Origin: Phoronis ovalis
Lineage: Eukaryota > Phoronida > Phoronidae
DNA: 14,257 nucleotides
Reading direction: 5' to 3'
NCBI GenBank assembly: GCA_028565635.1
Contig: JAOXYB010033396.1
Location: 1-14,257 of the forward strand
The translations under genes and the position numbers were made by a program. Below are positions 1-9,749 of this stretch, one piece after another (position 1 is the stretch's first letter; each line of letters begins with the position of its first letter). Under the pieces are notes generated by a model. It searched no databases. It was not told where the DNA came from and was given only the letters and a program-made list of their open reading frames with translations.

Positions 1-1544
1 TTCTATTTAATTGAAGGGTAGACTATTTTGCACACTTTAATTTTGAAACCCGGAATAATTAAAGTTTATATATGATTCGAACCTTTGATAAGGACTAGAT
101 AAATCCTAATAATGTGTCCAATTAATAGTAAATAATGTCTTGCATTGGTACTCACACTTTCCTATTCAAAAGCTATCGCCTTTCGAAATTAAAAAAATGA
201 TGAAAATTCTCATGCAGCACTTCTCCGGTGAAAACTATTTAAATATTTCTTGTGGCACAACATTGTTGAATGTTAACTCAATAAATACAAAACGATCGTA
301 ATGAAGCTGTCCGCGCACCTGCATTGATTTTCGCTGATTTTGAACCATCTGAATTGTTTACACGTGTAGATTTGTACTTCCTTAACTTGATAATAGCGAA
401 CTAAGACTACTGTAGTATTGCTGTATCAATAATTTAATCGTTGTTGGTGAGTTTTATTAAATTCGAAAGACGATACTTTTTAAATAGGAAAGTGTTAGGA
501 CAAATACGTCAGATATTGGGCCTATTATTAGGATTACCCTAGTTATAGTAACCACAACGTACCATGCGTAAACATTGCAGTTCTATCCAGTGTTTATGCA
601 GGAAACAGTGCAGCAAAAACTATGCGACAATTCTCACCCAAATTCTGATTTTTGTTTCTAACCTATGAAACAATTCTTATTAGATACATACAAAACTTAA
701 ATTTGCCCTCACTCAAGCAGAATACTTGGTTTTGATCGCATTTTTTCATAAATCCGGGAAAGATATTAAACATGGCAGACAGATTGAAATTTTTTCGCAT
801 GGTTGTTAAACTTTAGTTCTAAAACAGGTACGATCGCGAAATTTCTTGAAAGCGTGTTCAGATAACTAGTAAGAAGTTTCAAAGCAAAGTATTTATGTAA
901 TTATTTATCAGTCTATTAACACAACATACGTGAAAATGTGCCCAGAAACTTTATCTGCGCAGAATTTCGATCTTTTTAAATAGGTGCTACTGCAACCTTA
1001 ACGCCGGTTAGGGTATAGTTAAGGCTGACAGTTAGTGCAGCTAGATTTGCCCAAACTGTACATTAAAACTTCATTTTGACAGAAGTACCAAAGGCCCATC
1101 AGTGTATGGTCATCGTCCAGTGTTTTTAAAAACAGCTGAAGTTTTTCAATAACAAAAATCCAAATAAATTACCTTTCTCTTATATCATAACAAAGGGAAC
1201 ACAAACAAATGCTGGGTAAACGAATAATGTTCCATACTACATCGTTTGTCTAGCTCTGTGTAGTTCTAACAATAAGCTAAATACATAATTTGCCAAAAAT
1301 TAAAATCTATCGTCTACAAACAAACATAGACTTACAGTTATGATTAGATGGCTTAGTTTGTTAAAGTTTAACAATTAAAATGTAAATATTTCTTCCGTCA
1401 CAACATTTGTTGAATTTAATCTAAATACGAGTTGCACTGATTAATTCTCCAAATAAATGTAAATCATGTATAGTACTGACTAATAAGAAAAAACAAAGAT
1501 GAAAATGGTTAATATGTTTGTGACGTTCTTTATTGTTCCAACAG
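1..1544. other. AT-rich non-coding DNA upstream of the spliced gene
   Basis: I see no convincing exon, RNA gene or repeat here. There is no long open frame and no GC-rich island like the one marking the main coding exon further right. A possible 5' splice site (TTG followed by GTGAGT near 443) could close an untranslated first exon, but nothing independent supports it. If the gene at 2096-4489 begins upstream, this stretch holds its promoter, 5' UTR or an early intron. Confidence 0.5.
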
Positions 1545-1591
1545 GTTTGAAGATACATTATACCTTTTGCTGCATTACTTCAAACATCAAG
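1545..1591 (+). other. Possible upstream exon (5' UTR or coding) of the spliced gene
   Basis: A 47-nt segment lies between a good acceptor (pyrimidine-rich tract ending in CCAACAG at 1544) and a good donor (AAG followed by GTAAGC at 1592). Joined to the next exon it places AAG directly before ATGG, giving a purine at -3 and G at +4, a strong initiation context. It would then be 5' UTR. If coding in the phase matching the next exon, it reads LKIHYTFCCITSNIK without a stop. A second open frame reads FEDTLYLLLHYFKHQ and looks more protein-like, but in that phase the next exon stops after a few codons. The exon has no ATG of its own. Confidence 0.4.
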
Positions 1592-2095
1592 GTAAGCGAA
1601 TGACACTACAACATTATCTTTGTCCAAGTTATAAGCACGGCAATTTGTCTCATTTTCCAACGTAGTAAAAATAATGGTAGCTGGCTGCTGAATTCTAAGG
1701 GGTGAACACTTGCTTAGTTTACAGATGGTAGTTTTCGAGCCGGTGTAATAGCTTAGATATCAACAGCGCTCAGTGGCTCATGTTTCTGATATCGTTGGCC
1801 TACCATTTGTTCCATAATGTTTTAAGAATCATTTTTTGTAATAACTTTAAGAAAACGAAAGGTCCACTAAAACACATACAGGAATGTGAAAACAGGATGA
1901 TGACTTAATATGAAATAGTAAATTCCAAAATGTGTCCCATACACAGTTTCTACTTAGTATTACTGTGATTGTAGTTAATGTTTGTTTAAGGTATTTGTAC
2001 ATGATCACCAATGTCTGTGGTTTATTAGTAGCAATAAATGTCTTCCTAGACTTCAAGCAATTGTGATAAATAAAATGAATCGTTGTATTTTACAG

Positions 2096-2169
2096 ATGGT
2101 TATGACAAGAAAGCAATGTGACACATTGGAAGATTCGTACGATAGCACAATTGTCCATCCACAAAATCT
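2096..2169 (+). CDS. Coding exon A of the spliced gene (74 nt, probable start codon)
   Basis: The acceptor is TTGTATTTTACAG and the donor CT followed by GTAAGTG. The reading frame gives MVMTRKQCDTLEDSYD and then STIVHPQN, with two bases of a Leu codon left at the end. The ATG sits at the very first exon position, so either translation starts here after splicing to a 5' UTR exon, or this is an internal phase-0 exon whose first codon happens to be Met. Confidence 0.6.
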
Positions 2170-4489
2170 GTAAGTGCCTTTTATTACGTTGTTTCTGTTA
2201 TACGCTACCATGCCCCGAACTTGCATGATTCATTACTGAAGTTTACTCTCATGGCCCATTTGTTGTTGCCCTCTAGAGAACTAATGACTCAGTCCATTTT
2301 GTTACATCCTGACTTCTTCTAATGTTTAATCTAATTATATCTCAACTCTGAAATGGTCTATTACTTATGTTTTCATTCAAATTTTGGCCTTGAACCCTTT
2401 GCGATGGTATATTAATGATATAGTTCTTATTTTCACTAAACACCTAAAAATTCAGTCTGCAGTTATTTTGAACTGTTCAAACAAGAGCTAGTGCAATATA
2501 CTACGTTCTAATTCTAAATTGTATTCCACAGCATCAAGTAGTCTCATGTCATTTGCTTGTGCGTGAAATTAGCAGTTTTTCGCAATTAAACCCGCCATCA
2601 TTTCTCTTGTTAGCCTATTTTTAACAAGTTATCTCCGCCCCTTTTGATTGAAAATATAACCAGATATTTTTTTTAAAACCTCCACACTTTTCTGAAAGTT
2701 ACAAAGCTTCTGTTGAAAAAAGTTTTTAGTAAAATAAAATTGATTTTAATACAAAACATTGGCTTCCCTTATCTACATTTTTGATAAAGATTAATTACAC
2801 AATATTGTGTTACAGTCATAGCTTCAATGCAATCTCGGAAATTTTCAAAACGTCTAGCAGTTTTATTACTATTATTATAGCAATTACTGCTTCTGCATAT
2901 ATGTATTTACGACAATTGCAGATTTTGATATGCATTTTCAGTCCCCACTTGCCGAGAGACCGCATGAGTGGAAGGGTCGGACAAACCAGGTTCGACAAAG
3001 ACGAGAAGTACACCGTCTATGCTGTGGGTGAGGCAGCCTCAGTCCACATCCAGAGGCATGGACCAGCACTTGGGAGTGATATCAACGTGTTCTACGATGG
3101 CAGCGTGGAGATACGGGACATCGCGACGAGTCAGCAGCTACCGCGTCAGTCGCGCCCAAGGAAGGCCGGTTTTGGGTAAGTCATGTTAGAATGGCGTCCT
3201 TCAGCATAGATTAATGATAAAGATTATATTCATTCAATTATAATTTCCAGCAGTACCACATTCTGGATGACTTTTGAACATTTTGGAATCATGTATCATG
3301 GTCGAAACTATTTAGATTTCTACAGTGTGACAGCAAATTACGTGGATGTTTTTAAAACAGCATTAAATTGCTGCGCAAACCAAAAAAATTCGGTTTTGAA
3401 GTAATATTCACCTTGCCAAAAAAATGAATATTTTAATCTCAAATCTGAAGACTGATACAAATATTGGCGATTTTTTGTGTGAACTGACTAAATCTAGCAT
3501 GGCCGCCAATTGGTGTACCTGGGCCAGTTTGGAGGTTCAAATAAAAAGTTCGGTAATAAACATTTTATGCATTTTAGCCTTTATTTCTGGACACATTATT
3601 CCCTGCAAACGATTAAGTATTTTGCGATCTTTATTCGAGGCATAACTGTATTTGATACTGTTGATATCTGAGTGTTTAGCGCTGCCAATTAACATCACAA
3701 TTAACAGCAGGAATATGAGGAAGATAAAGTATTTAACAAGAAAGTTTAAAGAAACTTCAAAGTTTACATGGAACAGTACAGATCTAATGGGATACCATTA
3801 ATGTCTCCAGCTTATGGTCTAGTGTCTTCATCACATTTAGGTGAGTTTCAATTTACACTCCAGTTCGCATGATAACTAACTTCTTATTGCTAGTGCAAGC
3901 CTTTGTGTATAAAAACAAATACAGGTGGCTTAACACGTGAATGCCAGTTTATATTTTTATTTAAAAAAATAGATATTTAATAAAGTTCACAATATATCAG
4001 TTCTGATCTTTTGTGCAATGACCTATGATTATAACCATGTTGTTACTCCTTACAGGCAATCTAGAAATATGCCAACTATAAATATACGTGTTGTACAATC
4101 TCACTGGTAAAAATTCAGTCAACGTTATTGTATGAGATTGGTGATGAAGGCAAATGGATGCATTCTGAGCTGGATACAAAGGTATTTAATTATGATACTT
4201 AACCATGCTTTGTATTTATTTAAAACATATTATTTTGGGGAGTTAGAATGATGTAACAATGGATATAGACTTCAAGAATAGTTTACTTTGTCAGTGGAAC
4301 AGATGAGTTAACTCTTTAGTTTAAGATTTCCAGCTATGTACCATAATTATTTACTTCTTACAAGTTTGCGTAATTTTGCTTAGAACAGTTTTTGTATACT
4401 GGTAATCAGAGCTTTCCATTAATTTTCGTATCCTTATATTAACTTCTACCATTTTCTTTTTCAGTTGGGATTTCAAATCATATAAATGA
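2096..4489 (+). CDS. Spliced gene for an unrecognised small protein (join 2096-2169, 2942-3175, 4465-4489)
   Basis: Three exons bounded by GT/AG sites splice into a single open frame of 110 codons, ATG at 2096 and TGA at 4487-4489. Both introns interrupt a codon after its second base, and both junction codons (CT+T Leu, GG+T Gly) keep the frame open. The N-terminal 25 residues are polar and acidic. Residues 26-103 carry an alternating hydrophobic pattern suggesting beta strands (YTVYAV, ASVHIQRHG, NVFYDGSVEIRDI). The tail is basic (RQSRPRKAGFG) and ends in WDFKSYK. I see no signal peptide, membrane segment or catalytic motif, so a soluble intracellular protein is likely. I do not recognise the family. 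Since the first exon starts exactly at ATG in phase 0, the frame could also continue from upstream exons, making this the C-terminus of a longer protein. Exon structure is well supported; the start codon is not. Confidence 0.7.
2170..2941 (+). other. Intron between coding exons A and B
   Basis: This intron of about 770 bp starts GTAAGTG and ends TGCATTTTCAG. It is AT-rich, with stops in every frame except a short open run just before the acceptor. No embedded gene, RNA or repeat is visible. Confidence 0.65.
2942..3175 (+). CDS. Coding exon B of the spliced gene (234 nt, main conserved-looking exon)
   Basis: This is the clearest coding segment in the window. It is much GC-richer than the surrounding AT-rich DNA, is open throughout, and is bounded by TTTTCAG and GG followed by GTAAGTC. 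It starts with the last base of a codon and ends with the first two of another, and its length is exactly 78 codons, so skipping it would preserve the frame. It encodes PHLPRDRMSGRVGQTRFDKD followed by a stretch including YTVYAVGEAASVHIQRHG and NVFYDGSVEIRDI, then a Gln/Arg-rich end (QQLPRQSRPRKAGFG). The other two frames give Ser/Arg-rich shadow translations. Confidence 0.8.
3176..4464 (+). other. Intron between coding exons B and C
   Basis: This intron of about 1.29 kb starts GTAAGTC and ends in a strong pyrimidine tract, TTTTCTTTTTCAG. A short open stretch around 3424-3645 lacks flanking splice sites and coding-like composition, so I treat it as chance. No repeat or RNA gene is seen. Confidence 0.6.
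4465..4489 (+). CDS. Terminal coding exon C (last 8 codons plus stop)
   Basis: The acceptor has one of the strongest pyrimidine tracts in the window. The first base T completes a Gly codon begun in exon B; then the frame reads WDFKSYK and TGA. The phase match with exon B is exact, and the resulting junction FGWDFKSYK is a plausible aromatic/basic C-terminus. The coding part is tiny and the rest of the exon is 3' UTR, so ORF-based gene finders would easily miss it. Confidence 0.6.
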
Positions 4490-5109
4490 ATAGAACCAAC
4501 ATGACATACTAATGAAGAGGATACATCTTCATACCATCGCTACCTTAAACTACAATCGTCAACCTGCTACTAAGTTTGCTAATTTTCAAAACTGTTTCAA
4601 ATATAATGAAACTGGTCCTGATTTGTTTATTGTTACAAGTGAATGTTTTTGTCAGTTTTGTTTTGTTATCCTTCTGTCTAAATACTTATACTAAGTAAGG
4701 TAATACAATTTTGATTTAGTTTGCTTTCATTTTCAAGCAATAAGTGAAATGTGATGTACTATGTGATGTTTTTGGAATTATATTGTATCTCTCAGAAGTT
4801 AAGTTTGTATTCTAGAAAGTGTATAAAACTCTTAATGAATTTTGTGTTTAAAACATATCAGCAATTGAGCTTCATTGAAAGATCTGTTGATTTTGTACAA
4901 TTACAAAATATTTGCTATTTTGCTGAAGTTGAATGAGATGGTATTTTTTACAGTTTTGAGGCAGGTCTATAGTTACTGAAATTTTCAAACAAATTAAAGC
5001 TAATAGCAGATTGCCATGTACTTGTACAGAAGCAAAAGTTCTTGTAGCAGAATAATCTTGAATATTGATATTGACATATGTCAAATAGTTGTTGTATTGA
5101 AAGGTGCTA

Positions 5110-5205
5110 GCTAAAAAAAGATGTTAAAAATACAAAAACCGGTAAAGATATTAAAAAAGAAAAAGATATTTAAATTAGAAAAAAAAAATTAAAAAACAAA
5201 ATACG
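5110..5205. repeat. A-rich low-complexity stretch
   Basis: Runs of 4-9 adenines are separated by short interruptions, including GATATT/GATATTT units. It probably arose by slippage within the 3' UTR or flanking DNA. The A-rich strand is the one expected in the mRNA, so internal oligo-dT priming in cDNA libraries would be likely here. Confidence 0.6.
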
Positions 5206-5874
5206 AAAATCATATGGTATACTAATATTGCAATCCAGTGTAACAAATGAAATATGGCACCATAATAGTACAATGATTTAATTAGATTTAATGTATAAAT
5301 AATGTGGCTCTTACATGCTTTATGAAGATCGCAGGCATATAAGTTGTGAAAGATAAGACTGATGACATACCCTGGATTGACTACGTGTCGTGCATGTACT
5401 GGGTGCGTATAATTTACAGCGTAAACCAATTTTCTATCATGTCTTGTGGCTTGTACTGCATATTTGTTATTGAAAAATGTCATTTAAGGTTGCTAGAGTC
5501 CATGTCACCCTTTTCTGATTGCATACTGCTGAGAAAAACCCTAACTTATATTAATAAGTGAGCTTAAACAAAACGGAGAATGATTACAATTTTGAACAGA
5601 TCTATAAAATTCTTAAGGCATTTCTTAATTTTAGTAAAAAAAAATATGGAAACTCATGTTAAATGGCCACCCGAAGTATGCATGAATAGTATGTTGTATA
5701 TCGTGTGGCAGATAAACAAATGTAGTTTAAGGTGTTTTCTTGATCCACATCGCTTTTGTTAGACTACGCTTTGCATAATATCACACACTGCTCATCATAC
5801 GTAATGTTACATCATTTTCGTTGTTTCTTTAATGTACTAAAATTGTCATCCAGCTATAAAATGTAAAATCTGAG

Positions 5875-5880
5875 AATAAA
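5875..5880 (+). terminator. AATAAA polyadenylation signal
   Basis: A canonical AATAAA is followed within 10-20 bases by a T-rich tract (CTTTGTTTTTTATTTTC). This is the usual layout of signal, cleavage zone and downstream U-rich element. It lies about 1.39 kb after the stop codon and is the best candidate 3' end for the plus-strand gene. Confidence 0.55.
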
Positions 5881-5888
5881 CTTTGTTT

Positions 5889-5894
5889 TTTATT
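5889..5894 (-). terminator. Possible minus-strand AATAAA polyadenylation signal
   Basis: The plus-strand TTTATT is AATAAA when read on the minus strand, only 9 bases beyond the plus-strand signal. Back-to-back signals are typical of convergent gene ends, but I found no minus-strand gene to the right that would use it. In AT-rich DNA this hexamer is common by chance. Confidence 0.2.
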
Positions 5895-5900
5895 TTCAAA

Positions 5901-7880
5901 CATAATTATTACAATGTAAATAAATAACTATTTCTGCTCACAAGAGGGTACAATTGATTTATCAAAACTGTAATAAAATGTTAGTTTGACCAAATATTTC
6001 ACATTAATTTTAACTACTACATGTAGATGATTCCAAACAGTAGCCATGCAACTTTAAAAAAAAGCAATATCAGGGAAGTATAAGACATATTTTTACAATC
6101 CTTTGTTATGCAAGTAGTGCGTACAACTTGTTTAGTGTGGTGTACAAGTCTTAACTGTAAGAATATTTTTGCATCACAAACCGTATGGAGATGTGCTCCG
6201 TACAATGCAACAGTTGAATGAATCTGCACCATTCCACCAGAGTTTTCTTCGAGTAACTGTCATGTGATATACACTTTTATATAGAGCCTATGAAAACCTC
6301 TGTAATACCTAAAACAAGTATAGGGATGATAGAACTAAACTGCAAACCTCAAGGCAAACATACAACGTTTATGGCACATGGCAACAACTAGTGTATTATA
6401 TGTTGCGATTATGCTTGATTGTTACTTGTAGTTAACATATAAATCCATGGTTTCACATATCTGCTACAACAAAAACAGCCAAACCTGTTTACAGTAGCTG
6501 ACACAAAGCTTTTTAGCATACACTAATGTGTATCTTGTTAGCTTTTGGTCTTTCACACTTGTTAAGATTCTGAAAAATATAAGCACAGATCTGTAATTAC
6601 AGAGTATTGCGTCCAAGTATCAACCCAGTAGCAGGAAACTCCACAGTTGCATTTTATATTAATTTTTCTGTCTCGCACTCAGAATGTAACACCTCTGTTA
6701 TCTGCAATCAAATTTAAACATGCCCATAAATTAGCAACTTGTAAAAGGCAGTACTAATTAAATCTTAGGGGTATGAACAAGAAAAGGTGATGCTGTCAAG
6801 TTACATATTTTTTATACTGTGTACAGACTGAGATAACTTCCAAACACGTCCAATCTCACCAGCAAGTCAGAACAACAATTACTCACAATAGGTTGCTTTA
6901 CTGTCAACGACTGAATTTACTAATACAAATCTTCAGTATAAGAAAACAGTATATTAGACATACCGTTTTTTAAAATTAATTGTGAAAGCAGAACCACAGT
7001 GTTATACGACACTTAATTCCTTCAAACTAGAAGACAACAGTTCCGGTGATTAAACTCAAGGAAATAACTGGTACCCATGTTCGTGAATGTTTTGGAAAAA
7101 AAAAACGAGTGCCATTGTTAACCACTTCTCTCCGACTAAAAACAATTTTAGATACCCTATTTGTCAGTGTTATATTTTTAAAGTAAAATACCCAGTTAAA
7201 AGAATCACCCTAATGCATATAAACAATTTAACCCTAAGCACGTTAACATGCTTTGTTTTTAAATTAACATTTTTACGCATTTTTGTTCACAAACATGCGT
7301 ACAACTATCATCCACTGATTTGAGCCGGATCTCCCGGACAACAGTATTCTAACATTGATCCTTGAAATAAGCTCATTACATTTGTACACTCGGTAGTTAC
7401 CTGCTTTTACATCCGTGTACATTAAACAATATTAAACAATCTCAAATAGATATTTAAACCACATACAATGATGCGTTTTGCCTCGATCTAGTTTTAGTAC
7501 ACTTCTTCATTATAATGTTGTAAATCAGAACACCGCTGGCTTAACCGATTCTACAAAATGTAACAGAGCAAAGCAACTCGGGATAATAACATTCAGTCTA
7601 AATCCCTTGGGAGGGTAGTTAGTATTCAGGCCACATGCAATGGGATGTTTGCACTTGTTTATCAAATAAGCAGACTTGATCCGATGTGGGCCAAAACTAG
7701 TCTTAATAATAGGCATACTGTTTGACGTCAGACTGGACCCCCTATTACTTGGACCAGGCCAAAACAGGATATTTTTTTTAATAAGTAAGCTAAGTGGATC
7801 TTACTGGTATCAAGCTAAAAAAAATTAAACTATAGGCATATAAGCATTTAGGCTATTTCAACATAAATGTGTATGTTTAC
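5901..7880. other. AT-rich intergenic DNA, no gene seen
   Basis: No supportable exon, RNA gene or transposon end is visible. A 10-bp direct duplication, ATTAAACAAT, sits at 7421-7440. A minus-strand frame of 63 codons at 7525-7716 lies in slightly GC-richer DNA, but it has no recognisable motif and no clear splice partners. Confidence 0.5.
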
Positions 7881-7927
7881 AATCATAATAGTAATTTATA
7901 ATCATAATCATAATGTAATCATAATAG
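7881..7927. repeat. Simple repeat, (AATCAT/AAT)n
   Basis: Imperfect repeats of AATCATAAT and ATAATC run through this stretch (AATCATAATAG, TTATAATCATAATCATAAT, AATCATAATAG). It is a short degenerate microsatellite about 150 bp left of the repeat-derived region. Confidence 0.7.
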
Positions 7928-8174
7928 TTTGGTATCCTTTTATCTCTTCTACCTATTACAGTACCGTACAAAGGCAACTTCCAATATGATCCTGAATATA
8001 ATGTGAACTCGAGTTAAGCACACAGAAGTCTCTGTCCTAGGCTGAAAGGGTCGTTGTCGTAAGGGGTACTACCGGGGGTACATGAAAGTATACAGACCCG
8101 AGGGATTACTTCATAGTACTGTCAGACGGGGATGCTCCGCTGGATCATGGAGTAGGGCCACTTTTCAAGGTTTT

Positions 8175-8275
8175 GGTATAGATAATGTCCACGGTATATA
8201 TAGAGAACGTTGTGTAATTCACTCGATTTTAGTTATAGAGGATGTCCATAACATTTAGTTGGTATAGAGGAGGAG
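8175..8275 (+). repeat. Degenerate GGTATAGA tandem units
   Basis: Several diverged units follow each other: GGTATAGATAATGTCCAC, GGTATATATAGAG, GTTATAGAGGATGTCCAT and GGTATAGAGGAGG. The ATGTCCA core occurs twice. They resemble the diverged internal repeats of the other elements in this region. Confidence 0.5.
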
Positions 8276-8292
8276 GGTAGGGGGTCCTCCCC

Positions 8293-8320
8293 AGGGTGCA
8301 ATGCTAGCACTTAAAAATTG
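8293..8320 (+). repeat. 28-bp dispersed repeat, copy 1
   Basis: It begins AGGGTGCAATGCTAGCAC and ends TTAAAAATTG, and matches copy 2 at 8836-8863 in 27 of 28 positions. Upstream of both copies lies a GGG...TCC..CCC stretch, and both are followed by an A-run ending in AAAGGTCG, so the duplicated unit is longer than the near-identical core. Confidence 0.8.
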
Positions 8321-8656
8321 CAAATGTTTGCGGCAAAAAAGGTCGTTCATAATGACAACTATGGATCCTTTAAACGAACCTGATCCATTATATGTTACCT
8401 TATGCTTTTGTAATAAAATAAGCGCACTGTAGAAAATAACGTTTTCATTAATAGTACCCTACCCCATAGAAGAAACACGGATCCGTCATATAATATTACT
8501 TGCCTCATTTTGCTATAATTCTAAAAATGTGTGTATTTATCGTTTGAATTATTTGGCCCAGGATTCTGTGTAACCAACAGTGAATGAGAGACGGCTCATT
8601 CCCATCATCTGCTGTGGTTACACCATTTTGAGCTGAATTCATTTTTCATCTCCAAC

Positions 8657-8686
8657 TTCGGATCCAGATTCAAATTCAGATCCGAA
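8657..8686. repeat. Inverted repeat TTCGGATC / GATCCGAA
   Basis: A perfect 8-bp inverted repeat is separated by 14 bases, forming a possible hairpin inside the repeat-derived region. No function is apparent. Confidence 0.5.
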
Positions 8687-8835
8687 ATAAAGAGCGATCA
8701 AAATTTCTGGGAAATCAATACAAAAAAACAAAGGAGGCGAATTATGCTGATGAAGATATAATATATTTAGAAACTGATTCCATAATTTCTTTAAATTTTC
8801 GAGATAATAATAAGGAGGGGACAGGGCGTCCCCCT

Positions 8836-8863
8836 AGGGTGCAATGCTCGCACTTAAAAATTG
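8836..8863 (+). repeat. 28-bp dispersed repeat, copy 2, with trailing partial copies
   Basis: It differs from copy 1 by one base (GCTCGCAC instead of GCTAGCAC). Two more partial copies of GCTCGCACTTAA follow: GCTCGCACTTAACAA at 8875-8889 and GCTCGGACTTAACAGAC near 8951-8967. This shows local tandem spreading of the motif. A GGGGAC/GTCCCC inverted repeat lies just upstream at 8817-8833. Confidence 0.75.
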
Positions 8864-9130
8864 GCAATGCTCGCTGCTCGCACTTAACAAGTAAAATTAA
8901 CAACCAAAAAAAAGGTCGAAAACCCCCCAAAAAATGGTCACCAAAAGAAAATGCTCGGACTTAACAGACCCCAATGATCGCTGCCTGCGAAAACCCCCTT
9001 TAGCCCTCAATAAGAATTCGATAGTAAATATACTATCCATGGAGCAAAAGCAACTGATACTCTGCTGCATCGAATTCTCGGCTATATCCCCGGGAACACT
9101 ACCATCCAAAGTGGTGGTACTTGCTGCCCT

Positions 9131-9345
9131 GTGGGTATGTTTTTTTAGGGCCGTGCTTGTAACGGGGTATATATTTCAACCCTGGACGCTAACAATGAAA
9201 ATCAAGTTTGTTATAAAAGGGTAGTTTTTTTTGCTCGTTTATTGCCATATGGGTGTTTCTAAAGGGGTATATTTTTAGCCATTTTTCCTGACAACGGGAT
9301 ATGATTTTTGCCATAGCTGGCTTGCAACAGGTATAAGGATTTTGA
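9131..9345 (-). repeat. Degenerate tandem of ATACCC-type units (minus orientation)
   Basis: On the plus strand the units read GGGTATGTTTTTTT, GGGGTATATATTTC, AGGGTAGTTTTTTTT, GGGGTATATTTTTAGCC, CGGGATATGATTTTTGCC and AGGTATAAGGATTTT, spaced roughly 30-50 bases apart. On the minus strand this is AAAATATACCC(C/T), the same core as the plus-strand array in the element at 10507-10901, so both derive from one repeat family in opposite orientations. Confidence 0.55.
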
Positions 9346-9676
9346 GGTCGGCGTCTCACCCCTGAACCATAAATTGCCCAAGTGCCCCTCGTGCCATTTT
9401 CCGAACCACGTGAAAACTACAGCCAAGAATTTAAATACGGAAACACGGAAAGTATAACTCATTAAAGTTGATCTAATTGCGAATGCCATGAATAATCTTT
9501 GAATTATTAATAAATATTTATAACAATATTCATTTTTATTTGCAAAAAACTTCAAATCATTATATAACCAAAAGAACTGGTGCGATTTAAAAATGCTCCA
9601 AAACAAATTATTAAAGTATTATTTACTTTTTCCAAAACAAAGTAGCACGATTTCAGATCAACCAGGTTTTGCCGTA

Positions 9677-9695
9677 GGATGTACCTAATACATCC
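9677..9695. repeat. Small perfect inverted repeat GGATGTA / TACATCC
   Basis: A 7-bp perfect stem is separated by a 5-base loop (CCTAA). It lies in the AT-rich interior of the composite element. No function is inferred. Confidence 0.5.
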
Positions 9696-9749
9696 ATACC
9701 ATTGCCTGAATGTTCAAGTTTCAGAAAATGTTTAATTATTTTTCCAAAA

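Larger units (their letters stand above)
4490..5900 (+). other. Probable 3' UTR of the spliced gene
   Basis: After the TGA about 1.4 kb of AT-rich, non-coding sequence runs to a canonical polyadenylation signal, with no clear splice pair or coding island in between. Short ORFs of about 60-100 codons on both strands have AT-rich codon use and look random. An A-rich low-complexity stretch lies inside it at about 5110-5205. The true cleavage site cannot be read from the sequence. Confidence 0.45.

Noticed and set aside
61-95. GGTTCGAATCA on the minus strand, resembling the tRNA T-loop/B-box
   Set aside because: The flanking bases do not form a T stem and no anticodon or acceptor arm can be folded nearby.
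1847-2056. Minus-strand 69-codon frame
   Set aside because: No motif or splice context; it overlaps the intron and exon A of the plus-strand gene and has random-looking composition.
2968-3189. Second plus-strand frame in exon B starting MEGSDKPG
   Set aside because: It is a Ser/Arg-rich shadow of the chosen frame and has no phase-matched partner exons.
3424-3645. Plus-strand 73-codon frame in the second intron
   Set aside because: AT-rich codon use, no good acceptor or donor at its edges, and no recognisable motif.
4512-5762. Several 60-102 codon frames on both strands in the 3' UTR
   Set aside because: They are rich in AT-encoded residues (Ile, Tyr, Phe, Lys, Asn), lie in AT-rich DNA where such runs arise by chance, and share no motif with known families.
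7525-7716. Minus-strand 63-codon frame in slightly GC-richer DNA
   Set aside because: I considered a transposon protein or exon relic, but no motif, splice pair or flanking repeat supports it.
8742-9224. Overlapping frames on both strands in the composite repeat (including a 96-codon plus-strand frame at 8934-9224)
   Set aside because: The frames run through repeat units and show no transposase or other catalytic motif.
9259-9606. Minus-strand 115-codon frame
   Set aside because: It spans the degenerate tandem repeats and adjacent AT-rich DNA. The sequence is Phe/Lys/Leu-rich without any domain signature.
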